Below are positions 1-7,927 of a DNA stretch of 16,695 nucleotides, piece by piece. Position 1 is the first letter of the stretch, and each line of letters begins with the position of its first letter. The DNA is taken from positions 1-16,695 of the forward strand of contig DGVL01000068.1 of NCBI GenBank assembly GCA_002394965.1, written 5' to 3'. Under the pieces are notes generated by a model, which saw only the letters and a program-made list of their open reading frames with translations, had not been told where the DNA came from and ran no database searches. Source of the stretch: Lachnospira sp. UBA4285 (GTDB lineage: Bacteria > Bacillota > Clostridia > Lachnospirales > Lachnospiraceae). The translations under genes were made by a program, and so were the position numbers.

Positions 1-1559
1 GCCACATGAACCTGGACAAGATCACCGAAGCCGTCAAGCTGGGCGTCGCCATGGCCGGCGGCATGCCGGTCGTCTTCCCCGCCATCGCGGTCTGCGACGG
101 CATCGCGATGGGGCACATCGGAATGAAGTATTCGCTGGTGACCCGCGACCTGATCGCGGATTCCACCGAGGCGATGGCGCTCGCGCATCAGTTTGACGCG
201 CTGGTCATGGTGCCGAACTGCGACAAGAACGTACCCGGCCTGCTCATGGCGGCTGCCCGCGTGAATGTTCCGACTGTATTCGTATCCGGCGGACCGATGC
301 TCGCAGGACATATCGGCGGGCGCAAGAGAAGCCTTTCTTCGATGTTTGAGGCAGTCGGCTCGTACGCTGCCGGGACGATGAGCAAGGAGGAAGTAACCGA
401 GTACGAGGAGAAGGTCTGCCCGACCTGCGGATCCTGTTCCGGCATGTACACCGCGAACTCCATGAACTGCCTGACGGAGGCGATCGGAATGGGCCTTCGC
501 GGCAACGGAACGATCCCGGCCGTTTACTCGGACCGTCTGCGCCTCGCAAAGCACGCCGGCATGGCCGTCATGGACATGTACCGGAAGAATATCCGCCCGA
601 GAGACATCATCACGAAGAAGTCCATCATCAACGCTCTGACGGTTGACATGGCACTTGGCTGCTCTACCAACACGATGCTGCATCTTCCGGCGATCGCACA
701 CGAGATCGGATTTGACTTCGACATCAAGTATGCCAACCAGATCTCCGAGAGGACGCCGAATCTGTGCCACCTCGCACCGGCCGGTCCGACATATATCGAG
801 GATCTGAACGAAGCCGGCGGCGTGTATGCGGTCATGAAGGAGCTGGCGGACGCCGGACTTCTGGACACCAGCTGCATGACGGTAACCGGCAGGACCATCG
901 GCGAGAATATTGCAGATGCACAGAATCTCAATCCGCAGATCATCCGGCCGATCGACAATCCGTACATGAAGACCGGCGGTCTTGCGGTCCTTTCCGGGAA
1001 CCTTGCGCCGGACGGCTCGGTTGTTAAGCGCTCGGCGGTTGTGCCGGAGATGATGGTGCATGACGGCCCGGCCAGAGTGTTTGACTGCGAGGAGGACGCA
1101 ATATCTGCCATCACCGGAGGAAAGATCGTTCCGGGCGACGTGGTTGTCATCCGCTACGAGGGACCAAAGGGCGGCCCGGGTATGCGCGAGATGCTGAATC
1201 CGACTTCGGCGATCGCCGGCATGGGGCTCGGCTCTTCGGTGGCTCTGATCACCGACGGGCGGTTCTCCGGCGCCAGCCGCGGCGCGTCCATCGGACATGT
1301 ATCGCCGGAAGCGGCAGTCGGAGGTCCGATCGCGCTTGTACAGGAAGGCGATCTGATTCACATTGACATTCCGAACTGCCGGATCGAGCTGAAGGTGTCC
1401 GACGAAGAACTCGCAAAGCGGCGCGCTGCATGGCAGCCGAGAGAGCCGAAGGTGACAACCGGATATCTGAAGAGATATCAGTATCTGGTTACGAGCGGCA
1501 ACCGCGGCGCGGTACTGGAGATCCCGGGGGAGAAGAAGACTCCCGCAGAGCAGGACTGA
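1..1559 (+). CDS. ilvD: Dihydroxy-acid dehydratase, 5' end cut by the window edge
   Basis: IlvD removes water from 2,3-dihydroxy-isovalerate or -methylvalerate to give the 2-oxo acids of valine, leucine and isoleucine synthesis; it is a cytosolic iron-sulfur enzyme. Seen: VPNCDKNVPG with a cluster-type Cys (codon 219-221), the Cys-rich CPTCGSCSGMYTANS stretch from base 417, DMALGCSTNT, the metal-region EGPKGGPGMRE, and DGRFSGASRG whose Ser (codon 1266-1268) is the proposed catalytic base of the family. The frame is open to the left edge; the Met at base 6 lies in the conserved xHMNLDKI segment and is internal, so about 40 N-terminal residues are missing. The stop is 19 bases before ilvB, so the two are probably co-transcribed. 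Identification is secure. Confidence 0.97.
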   Translation, partial: HMNLDKITEAVKLGVAMAGGMPVVFPAIAVCDGIAMGHIGMKYSLVTRDLIADSTEAMALAHQFDALVMVPNCDKNVPGLLMAAARVNVPTVFVSGGPMLAGHIGGRKRSLSSMFEAVGSYAAGTMSKEEVTEYEEKVCPTCGSCSGMYTANSMNCLTEAIGMGLRGNGTIPAVYSDRLRLAKHAGMAVMDMYRKNIRPRDIITKKSIINALTVDMALGCSTNTMLHLPAIAHEIGFDFDIKYANQISERTPNLCHLAPAGPTYIEDLNEAGGVYAVMKELADAGLLDTSCMTVTGRTIGENIADAQNLNPQIIRPIDNPYMKTGGLAVLSGNLAPDGSVVKRSAVVPEMMVHDGPARVFDCEEDAISAITGGKIVPGDVVVIRYEGPKGGPGMREMLNPTSAIAGMGLGSSVALITDGRFSGASRGASIGHVSPEAAVGGPIALVQEGDLIHIDIPNCRIELKVSDEELAKRRAAWQPREPKVTTGYLKRYQYLVTSGNRGAVLEIPGEKKTPAEQD

Positions 1560-1578
1560 CAGACAGCAGGAGAAAGGC

Positions 1579-3303
1579 ATGAAACTTACAGGAGCTGAGA
1601 TTCTCATTGAGACGCTGAAAGAGCAGGGGGTGACCACCGTCTTCGGGTATCCGGGCGGTGCGATTCTGGACGTGTACGACGCTCTCTACAAACACAGCGA
1701 TGAGATCACCCATTACCTGATGAGCCACGAGCAGGGCGCAGCCCATGCGGCGGACGGATATGCGCGCGCCACCGGGAAGGTCGGCGTGTGCTTTGCGACG
1801 AGCGGCCCGGGAGCCACCAATCTGGTCACCGGGATCGCCACAGCGTACATGGACTCTGTCCCGATCGTGGCGATCACCTGCAACGTCGGCATCAGTCTGC
1901 TCGGCAAGGATTCCTTTCAGGAGATCGACATCACCGGCGTGACCCTGCCGATCACCAAACACAACTTTATCGTGAAAGACGTGAAGGATCTGGCGGACAC
2001 CGTCCGCCGGGCCTTTGCGATTGCAAAGTCCGGCCGCCCGGGCCCTGTCCTGGTGGATATCACGAAAAATGTCACCTCGACGCCTTGTGAATATGTACCG
2101 GAGAAGGCACAGGAAATTCTGCCGGTGACAGACACGATCCGGGAAGAGGACCTGGGCCGGGCCCTTGCGATGATTGAGTCGGCGAAGAAGCCTTTCGTCT
2201 ACGTGGGCGGCGGCGTCGTGCGAAGCGGCGGGTACAGGGAGCTGCGGGAGTTCGTCAGCCGGATCGACGCGCCGGCCGGTGACTCTCTGATGGGCAAGGG
2301 CTGTATCGACGGAAATGACCCGCACTACACGGGAATGATCGGAATGCACGGGACGAAGACCAGCAATTTCGCGGCGAGTGAGTGTGATCTGCTCATCGCC
2401 ATCGGAGCCAGATTCGCTGACCGCGTGACGGGCAACGCCAGAAAATTCGCCCAGCACGCGAAGATTCTGCAGTTTGACATTGATCCGGCGGAGATTAACA
2501 AAAACGTGCAGACCGACGCCAGCGTTGTGGGCGATGTGCGGGAGATATTGCGGCAACTTAACGCGAAGCTTCCGCAGCTTCACCACGAGGATTGGATGCG
2601 CCATATCCGCGAAGACAAGGAAAAATATCCGCTTGTCTGGGACAGAGACGGTCTGAACGGACCTTCCATGGTCGAAGCGATGTACCGGATCACCGGCGGA
2701 GACGCAATCATTGCCACCGACGTCGGCCAGCACCAGATGTGGGCCGCCCAGCATTACCGCTTTAACCGCCCGGGTCAGCTGCTCACAAGCGGCGGCCTCG
2801 GGACGATGGGGTACGGTCTTGGCGCCGCGATCGGCGCGAAGGTCGGCCGGAAGGACAAGGTTGTCATCAACTGCGGCGGTGACGGATGCTTCCGCATGAA
2901 TATGATCGAAGTCATGACGATGGCGCATTACAATATCCCGGTGATCGAGGTGGTCTTTGACAATCAGGTACTCGGAATGGTCCGCCAGTGGCAGGATCTG
3001 TTCTACGGAAAGCGGTATTCCCAGACGGTGCTGGAGCAGAACGCCGACTACGTGAAGATCGCCGAAGGCATGGGCGCAAAGGGGTACCGCGTGCGTACGC
3101 TCCCGGAGTTTGAGGAGGCGCTGTCCGAGGCGGTGCGCCTGAATATTCCCTGTGTGATCGACGCGCTCATCGGAAAGGATGACAAGGTGTTCCCGATGGT
3201 GAGCCCCGGTGCTGCGATCTCGGAGGCATTCGACAGGAAGGATCTTGACGACAACGGCGGGAAGATTCCGAAGAAAGACGGAAGAAAGAAAAAAGAAAAC
3301 TAA
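1579..3303 (+). CDS. ilvB: Acetolactate synthase, large (catalytic) subunit
   Basis: IlvB joins two pyruvates, or pyruvate and 2-oxobutyrate, using thiamine diphosphate, the first common step to valine, leucine and isoleucine. The 574 residues match the usual length. Seen: N-terminal ThDP-binding domain with the catalytic Glu51 in MSHEQGAAHAADGYARATG, SGPGATNLVTG, the central FAD-type domain (IGARFADRVTG), and the C-terminal ThDP motif GDG (434-436) followed 24 residues later by DN (461-462) and VLGMVRQWQ. The motif normally ends in NN; the second Asn, the metal ligand, is kept. The start has AGGAGAAAGG just upstream. The C-terminus is a Lys-rich tail. No ilvN regulatory subunit follows; serC is next, so valine feedback would need a subunit coded elsewhere. 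Confidence 0.96.
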   Translation: MKLTGAEILIETLKEQGVTTVFGYPGGAILDVYDALYKHSDEITHYLMSHEQGAAHAADGYARATGKVGVCFATSGPGATNLVTGIATAYMDSVPIVAITCNVGISLLGKDSFQEIDITGVTLPITKHNFIVKDVKDLADTVRRAFAIAKSGRPGPVLVDITKNVTSTPCEYVPEKAQEILPVTDTIREEDLGRALAMIESAKKPFVYVGGGVVRSGGYRELREFVSRIDAPAGDSLMGKGCIDGNDPHYTGMIGMHGTKTSNFAASECDLLIAIGARFADRVTGNARKFAQHAKILQFDIDPAEINKNVQTDASVVGDVREILRQLNAKLPQLHHEDWMRHIREDKEKYPLVWDRDGLNGPSMVEAMYRITGGDAIIATDVGQHQMWAAQHYRFNRPGQLLTSGGLGTMGYGLGAAIGAKVGRKDKVVINCGGDGCFRMNMIEVMTMAHYNIPVIEVVFDNQVLGMVRQWQDLFYGKRYSQTVLEQNADYVKIAEGMGAKGYRVRTLPEFEEALSEAVRLNIPCVIDALIGKDDKVFPMVSPGAAISEAFDRKDLDDNGGKIPKKDGRKKKEN

Positions 3304-3320
3304 ATCACTTCTGTTTGCGC

Positions 3321-3326
3321 TATAAT
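3321..3326 (+). promoter_or_regulatory. Possible -10 element before serC
   Basis: A perfect TATAAT lies in the 55-base gap between ilvB and serC. No TTGACA-like hexamer sits 16-18 bases upstream and there is no TGn extension, so this is only a weak promoter candidate. No terminator is seen in the gap, and serC may also be read through from ilvDB. Confidence 0.3.
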
Positions 3327-3358
3327 AGTTGAAATCATTAAAAACGGAGGAACAGAAT

Positions 3359-4441
3359 ATGGGTCGGGTTTACAACTTCAGTGCGGGTCCTGCTATGCTG
3401 CCACTTGAGGTGCTTGAGGAAGCTCAGGCGGACATGCTGGATTACAAGGGCTCTGGTCAGTCCGTCATGGAGATGAGTCATCGATCTAAGGTGTTCGATG
3501 ACATCATCAAAGAGGCGGAAGCTGACTTCAGAAAGCTTGTCGGTGTGCCGGACAACTATTCTGTTCTGTTTCTGCAGGGCGGCGGTTCGCAGCAGTTCTC
3601 AGCGGTTCCGCTGAACCTCTACAGGAACCGGAAAGCCGGGTACATCAACACCGGCAACTGGGCCAACAAGGCCAGACAGGAGGCGGCCCGCTATGGGCAG
3701 GCTGTTGAGCTGGCCTCCAGCAAGGATAAAAATTATACCTATATTCCGGACTGCTCGGATCTTCCGATAACGGATGACATGGATTATGTCTACATCTGCC
3801 AGAACAACACGATCTATGGCACCCGGTATCCCGAGCTTCCCGACACGAAGGGCAGGGAGCTTGTGGCGGATGTCTCGTCCATGTTCCTCTCCGAGCCTAT
3901 CGACGTGACAAAGTACGGCGTGGTCTATGGCGGCGTTCAGAAGAATGTCGGCCCGGCCGGCGTAGTGATCGACATCATCCGCAAGGATCTGATCCGCGAC
4001 GACGTGTGCCCGGAGACACCGACCATGCTTAAGTGGAAGACGGAAGATGACAAGGGATCGCTGTACAACACACCGAACTGCTGGGGCATCTACATCTGCG
4101 GCCTGGTGTTCAAGTGGCTCATGAAGCAGGGAGGCCTTACGGCCATGAAGGAGAGAAATGAACGCAAAGCGGCCATTCTCTACGATTATCTGGATCAGAG
4201 CCGCCTGTTCAAGCCGACCGTTCAGCCTCCGTATCGTTCGCTCATGAATGTGCCATTTGTCACCGGCGACAAGGAGATGGACGCGAAGTTCGTCGCACAG
4301 GCCGCAGAGAACGGCCTGGTGAATGTCAAGGGACACCGCACCGTAGGCGGCATGAGAGCGTCGATCTACAACGCGATGCCGGAAGAGGGCGTGAAGGCGC
4401 TGGTTGCATTCATGGACAAGTTCGAGAAGGAGAATGCGTGA
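3359..4441 (+). CDS. serC: Phosphoserine aminotransferase
   Basis: SerC transfers an amino group from glutamate to 3-phosphohydroxypyruvate, giving phosphoserine (second step of serine synthesis); a related reaction serves pyridoxal phosphate synthesis. It is a cytosolic fold-type I PLP enzyme. Seen: start YNFSAGPAMLP, FLQGGGSQQF, NNTIYGTRYPELPD, DVSSMFLSEPID, PLP lysine K195 in YGGVQKNVGPAG, and the C-terminal GHRTVGGMRASIYNAMP. The ATG at 3359 is chosen because GGAGG (3346-3350) lies 8 bases before it and the family starts with this motif; the in-frame TTG at 3329 has no ribosome site. The 360-residue product is of normal length. The stop overlaps the serA start by one base. Confidence 0.96.
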   Translation: MGRVYNFSAGPAMLPLEVLEEAQADMLDYKGSGQSVMEMSHRSKVFDDIIKEAEADFRKLVGVPDNYSVLFLQGGGSQQFSAVPLNLYRNRKAGYINTGNWANKARQEAARYGQAVELASSKDKNYTYIPDCSDLPITDDMDYVYICQNNTIYGTRYPELPDTKGRELVADVSSMFLSEPIDVTKYGVVYGGVQKNVGPAGVVIDIIRKDLIRDDVCPETPTMLKWKTEDDKGSLYNTPNCWGIYICGLVFKWLMKQGGLTAMKERNERKAAILYDYLDQSRLFKPTVQPPYRSLMNVPFVTGDKEMDAKFVAQAAENGLVNVKGHRTVGGMRASIYNAMPEEGVKALVAFMDKFEKENA

Positions 4442-5604
4442 TGATAAATGTTGCCTGCCTGAATAATATCTCGGAGAAGGGACTGAGTCTCTTTACGAGC
4501 GGATACAACACCAAGGCGGAACTGGCTGACGCAGACCTGGTCCTGGTGCGCTCGGCGAAGATGCATGACCTGGAGCTTCCGAAGAAGCTGCTTGCCATCG
4601 GCCGCGCCGGCGCAGGTGTCAACAACATTCCCCTGGACAGATGCGCTGACGCCGGTGTTGTCGTGTTCAACACGCCGGGGGCCAATGCCAACGCGGTGAA
4701 GGAAGAAGTCATCGCCGCCCTGCTTCTGGGATCCAGAGACTACGTGGATGCCATGAAGTGGATCGAAGACAACAAAGAGGACGTCAATATCGCCAAGGAC
4801 GCGGAGAAAGCCAAGAAGGCATTCGCCGGCCGCGAGATCATGGGGAAGAAGCTGGGTGTCATCGGACTCGGTGCGATCGGCCAGCTTGTCTGCAACGCGG
4901 CTGTTGCGCTTGGCATGGAAGTGCTTGGCTATGACCCGTACCTCTCTGTGAACGCAGCCTGGAATCTCTCCAGCAAGGTCGAGCACATCGAGAACGTGAA
5001 TGACATCTACCGCCAGTGTGACTATATTACGATCCATGTTCCGGCGATGGATTCCACGAAGGGCATGATCGGCCGGGAAGCCTTTGATCTGATGAAAGAA
5101 GGCGTCGTGCTGATCAACTGCGCGAGAGACACTCTGGTCGATGAAGCGGCGCTCGTCGATGCCGTGAAGACAGGGAGAGTCGCGCACTACATCACCGACT
5201 TCGCGACGCCTGGCATCACAGAGCTTCCGCACACCATCATCTTCCCGCATCTGGGAGCTTCTACCGAGGAGGCAGAGGAGAACTGCGCGAAGATGGCCGT
5301 CAGGCAGCTGCGCGATTATGTGGAGAACGGCAACATCGTCAATTCGGTCAACTTCCCGTCCTGCAGCATGGGCGTGTGCCACACGGCATCCCGTGTGGCG
5401 GTCCTGCACCGCAACGTGCCGTCCATGATCAGCCGGATCGCGGATGCCTTTGGCGGCGCGGGCTGTAATATTGCCAACATGGCCAACCAGAGCAAGGGCG
5501 CATATGCCTACACACTGCTGGATCTTGACGTCCCGGCTCCGGAGGAAGTGATCCGGACGATCGAATCCCGCAAGGATATCATCCGCGTCCGCGTGGTGAA
5601 ATAA
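4441..5604 (+). CDS. serA: D-3-phosphoglycerate dehydrogenase, short clostridial type with C-terminal ACT-like domain
   Basis: SerA oxidises 3-phosphoglycerate to 3-phosphohydroxypyruvate with NAD+, the first step of serine synthesis. Seen: substrate-side IGRAGAGVNNI, Rossmann GLGAIG (142-147), catalytic-type Arg229 in NCARDTLVD, His270 in FPHLGAST, and an ACT-like C-terminal region from about residue 315 (SMISRIADAFGGAGCNIANM, then AYTLLDLD). The product is 387 residues, as in clostridial short SerA. The loop before His270 (DFATPGITELPH, 253-264) lacks the DVFxxEP motif that carries the usual catalytic Glu; E261 is the only nearby acid. The ATG at 4441 is preferred over GTG 4438: it overlaps the serC stop (TGATG) and AAGGAG at 4427-4432 sits 8 bases upstream, implying translational coupling. 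Confidence 0.95.
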   Translation: MINVACLNNISEKGLSLFTSGYNTKAELADADLVLVRSAKMHDLELPKKLLAIGRAGAGVNNIPLDRCADAGVVVFNTPGANANAVKEEVIAALLLGSRDYVDAMKWIEDNKEDVNIAKDAEKAKKAFAGREIMGKKLGVIGLGAIGQLVCNAAVALGMEVLGYDPYLSVNAAWNLSSKVEHIENVNDIYRQCDYITIHVPAMDSTKGMIGREAFDLMKEGVVLINCARDTLVDEAALVDAVKTGRVAHYITDFATPGITELPHTIIFPHLGASTEEAEENCAKMAVRQLRDYVENGNIVNSVNFPSCSMGVCHTASRVAVLHRNVPSMISRIADAFGGAGCNIANMANQSKGAYAYTLLDLDVPAPEEVIRTIESRKDIIRVRVVK

Positions 5605-5632
5605 TCCGGCGGAAAGAATTTTGATGGAAAAT

Positions 5633-5677
5633 GACTGCTCACGCGGTGCAAAAAGCCGCGCGGGCGGTCTTTTTTTT
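5633..5677 (+). terminator. Rho-independent terminator after serA
   Basis: The arms 5633-5646 and 5656-5669 pair over 14 positions (wobbles and one A-C mismatch allowed) around a nine-base A-rich loop. Eight T follow directly (5670-5677). It closes the ilvDB-serCA block. Confidence 0.88.
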
Positions 5678-5716
5678 GCGCGCAGGAAGTGTTTGCGCCG
5701 CCTGGTGCGGGGGTCA

Positions 5717-5728
5717 AGGATATATCCT
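5717..5728. promoter_or_regulatory. Perfect 12-bp palindrome (AGGATATATCCT) upstream of the hppA promoter
   Basis: AGGATATATCCT is its own reverse complement and ends 6 bases before the -35 element of hppA. Its place and symmetry suggest a regulator-binding site, but no known operator is recognised. Confidence 0.3.
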
Positions 5729-5734
5729 GTGTGC

Positions 5735-5763
5735 GTGACAAAGAAGAGAAAGTATACTATAAT
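5735..5763 (+). promoter_or_regulatory. SigA-type promoter of hppA
   Basis: The -35 GTGACA (5735-5740, one mismatch to TTGACA) and a perfect -10 TATAAT (5758-5763) are separated by exactly 17 bases. The site follows the serA terminator and gives a leader of about 28 bases. Confidence 0.75.
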
Positions 5764-5797
5764 AAAGTTAATAAAAATTTAACAGGAGGTATCAGGT

Positions 5798-7882
5798 ATG
5801 CAGGCTATGTATCTGGTTGGTATCGGTTCCCTGCTGGCTCTTGCTTTCGCGTATGTCAGTTACCGGCGCGTGAAAAGGGAGCCGGAGGGCAGCGAATCGA
5901 TGGTACGGATCTCACAGGCTGTCCGCAAGGGAGCGGGTGCGTATCTCATCCGGCAGTACAAGGGCGTTGCTGTGTTCTTCGCCGTTCTGTTCGTGATTCT
6001 GCTGGTGATGGCAGCGGCGGGGTATCTGACATTCTTCACGCCGTTTGCGTTCCTGACCGGAGGCATCTTCTCGGGCCTGTCCGGCTTTATCGGCATGCGG
6101 ACGGCGACCATGGCCAACTGCCGGACGGCGGAGGGCGCGAGGAACAGCCTGAACAAGGGGCTCAAAGTGGCATTCTCGGCCGGATCCGTCATGGGGTTCA
6201 CAGTCGTGGGACTCGGTCTGCTGGATCTGACGGTGTGGTTCTTCATCCTGAGCTTCGCGTTCCGGGATCTGGCGGAGACGGAGCGGATCTCCCAGATCAC
6301 GGCCAACATGCTGACATTCGGCATGGGCGCGTCCTCGATGGCCCTTTTTGCCCGCGTGGGCGGCGGCATCTTCACCAAGGCGGCCGATGTGGGGGCCGAT
6401 CTGGTGGGCAAGGTCGAGGCGGGCATCCCGGAGGACGACCCGAGAAATCCGGCGGTCATCGCGGATAACGTGGGCGACAACGTGGGAGATGTCGCCGGCA
6501 TGGGGGCGGATCTCTATGAGTCCTATGTGGGTTCGATTGTGTCCAGCTGTGCTCTGGCGGTTGCCGCGGGTCTTGGCATGAACGGCGTGGCTGTGCCGAT
6601 GCTGCTGGCCGCCATGGGCGTGCTCTGCTCGCTCATCGGAACATTCTTCGTCCGGACGAAGGAAGGGGCATCCCAGAAAAATCTGCTGGCAGCGCTGCGG
6701 CGCGGTACGCTTGCCAGCTCGCTTCTGATTGTCGTGGCCGGATTCTTTGTCGTGCGGCTGCTTCTTCCCGGAAATACAGGCGTGTACATCTCGATTCTTT
6801 CCGGGCTTCTTGCCGGCGTACTGATCGGAGAGACGACGGAGTACTATACATCTGACACGTACAAGCCGACCCGGGAACTCTCGGCAGCTGCAAAGACCGG
6901 GGCGGCGACCGTCATCATCAACGGCCTGTCGCTGGGGATGCTCTCCACGGTGGCGCCGGTTGTGATCGTGTCGGTCTGTGTGCTCGTGAGTTACTTTGCC
7001 GCGGGCGGCGCAGGAGATTTTAACAGCGGACTGTACGGGATCGGCGTCTCGGCTGTCGGCATGCTGTCGACGCTTGGCATCACACTGGCTACCGATGCGT
7101 ATGGCCCGGTAGCAGACAACGCGGGCGGCATCGCCGAGATGACCGGTCTTCCGGAAGAAGTGCGGGAGCGAACCGATGCTCTGGATTCGCTGGGCAACAC
7201 GACGGCTGCGACGGGCAAGGGATTCGCCATCGGGTCGGCGGCGCTTACGGCGCTGGCTCTGATTGCGTCCTATCTTGACAAGGTGCGCACGATCGATCCG
7301 TCAGTGAGTCTTGATCTTTCCATCACCAACCCGACGGTACTGATCGGCCTGTTCATCGGCGGCATGCTTCCGTTCCTGTTTGCTTCGCTCACGATGAAAG
7401 CCGTGGGGACGGCCGCCCAGTCCATTGTGATCGAGGTGCGCAGACAGTTCCGGGATATTACGGGACTGCTGGAGGGAAAGGCAGAGCCGGATTACGAGCG
7501 ATGTGTCGACATGTGCGCGAGGAGCGCGCAGCGCCTGATGCTCGCCCCGGCACTGATAGCCGTTATCATCCCGGTAGTCGTCGGACTCATTCTCGGGCCG
7601 CAGGGCGTGGCGGGACTGCTGGCCGGCAACACAGTCACCGGCTTCGTGCTGGCGGTCATGATGTCCAATTCCGGCGGTGCCTGGGACAACGCCAAGAAGT
7701 ACATTGAGGCGGGGCACAACGGCGGAAAAGGATCCGAGGAACACAAGGCAGCTGTTGTGGGCGACACGGTGGGAGATCCGTTCAAGGACACGTCCGGTCC
7801 GTCCATCAACATTCTGATCAAACTTACATCGATGGTTTCCATTGTCTTCGCGGGGCTCATCACGGCACTTCACCTGCTGTGA
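5798..7882 (+). CDS. hppA: Membrane-bound K+-dependent ion-pumping pyrophosphatase
   Basis: This integral membrane enzyme hydrolyses pyrophosphate and pumps Na+ and/or H+ out of the cytoplasm. Its 694 residues fit the bacterial family, with long hydrophobic segments throughout. Seen: pyrophosphate site DVGADLVGKVE (197-207), DNVGDNVGD (223-231), GMGADLYESY, and the C-terminal DTVGDPFKDTSGPS. The GNTTAATGKG motif carries Ala470 and Gly473; in this family Ala/Gly at these two places marks K+-dependent enzymes, and Lys/Thr marks K+-independent ones. The ion-gate Glu sits in DLYESY (E241), the place seen in Na+-pumping and dual Na+/H+ members, rather than four residues later as in plant-type H+ pumps. 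The ion is thus probably Na+ or both, by inference. AGGAGGT (5784-5790) is 7 bases before the ATG. Confidence 0.96.
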   Translation: MQAMYLVGIGSLLALAFAYVSYRRVKREPEGSESMVRISQAVRKGAGAYLIRQYKGVAVFFAVLFVILLVMAAAGYLTFFTPFAFLTGGIFSGLSGFIGMRTATMANCRTAEGARNSLNKGLKVAFSAGSVMGFTVVGLGLLDLTVWFFILSFAFRDLAETERISQITANMLTFGMGASSMALFARVGGGIFTKAADVGADLVGKVEAGIPEDDPRNPAVIADNVGDNVGDVAGMGADLYESYVGSIVSSCALAVAAGLGMNGVAVPMLLAAMGVLCSLIGTFFVRTKEGASQKNLLAALRRGTLASSLLIVVAGFFVVRLLLPGNTGVYISILSGLLAGVLIGETTEYYTSDTYKPTRELSAAAKTGAATVIINGLSLGMLSTVAPVVIVSVCVLVSYFAAGGAGDFNSGLYGIGVSAVGMLSTLGITLATDAYGPVADNAGGIAEMTGLPEEVRERTDALDSLGNTTAATGKGFAIGSAALTALALIASYLDKVRTIDPSVSLDLSITNPTVLIGLFIGGMLPFLFASLTMKAVGTAAQSIVIEVRRQFRDITGLLEGKAEPDYERCVDMCARSAQRLMLAPALIAVIIPVVVGLILGPQGVAGLLAGNTVTGFVLAVMMSNSGGAWDNAKKYIEAGHNGGKGSEEHKAAVVGDTVGDPFKDTSGPSINILIKLTSMVSIVFAGLITALHLL

Positions 7883-7885
7883 ATG

Positions 7886-7894
7886 TGTTATAAT
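7886..7894 (+). promoter_or_regulatory. Possible extended -10 promoter for the hydrolase gene
   Basis: TGTTATAAT forms an extended -10 (TG, one base, perfect TATAAT at 7889-7894) just after the hppA stop. There is no good -35, which extended -10 promoters can do without. A second TATAAT lies at 7896-7901. No terminator is seen between hppA and the hydrolase, so read-through is also likely. Confidence 0.45.
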
Positions 7895-7913
7895 CTATAA
7901 TTATACATTTCGT

Positions 7914-7921
7914 GAGGAGGT
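7914..7921 (+). promoter_or_regulatory. Ribosome binding site fixing a TTG start
   Basis: GAGGAGGT is a near-perfect Shine-Dalgarno sequence 6 bases before the TTG at 7928. No ATG or GTG lies at suitable spacing in this frame, so the TTG start rests on this site. Confidence 0.8.
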
Positions 7922-7927
7922 ACACCC

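Noticed and set aside
1489..2928. 479-codon open frame on the minus strand over ilvB
   Set aside because: It is antisense to a clear acetolactate synthase gene, shows no family motif, and arises from the GC-biased codon pattern of the true gene.
5689..6468. 259-codon + strand frame before and inside hppA
   Set aside because: It crosses the hppA promoter and ribosome site, and its Gly/Arg-rich translation is the wrong frame of the pyrophosphatase gene.
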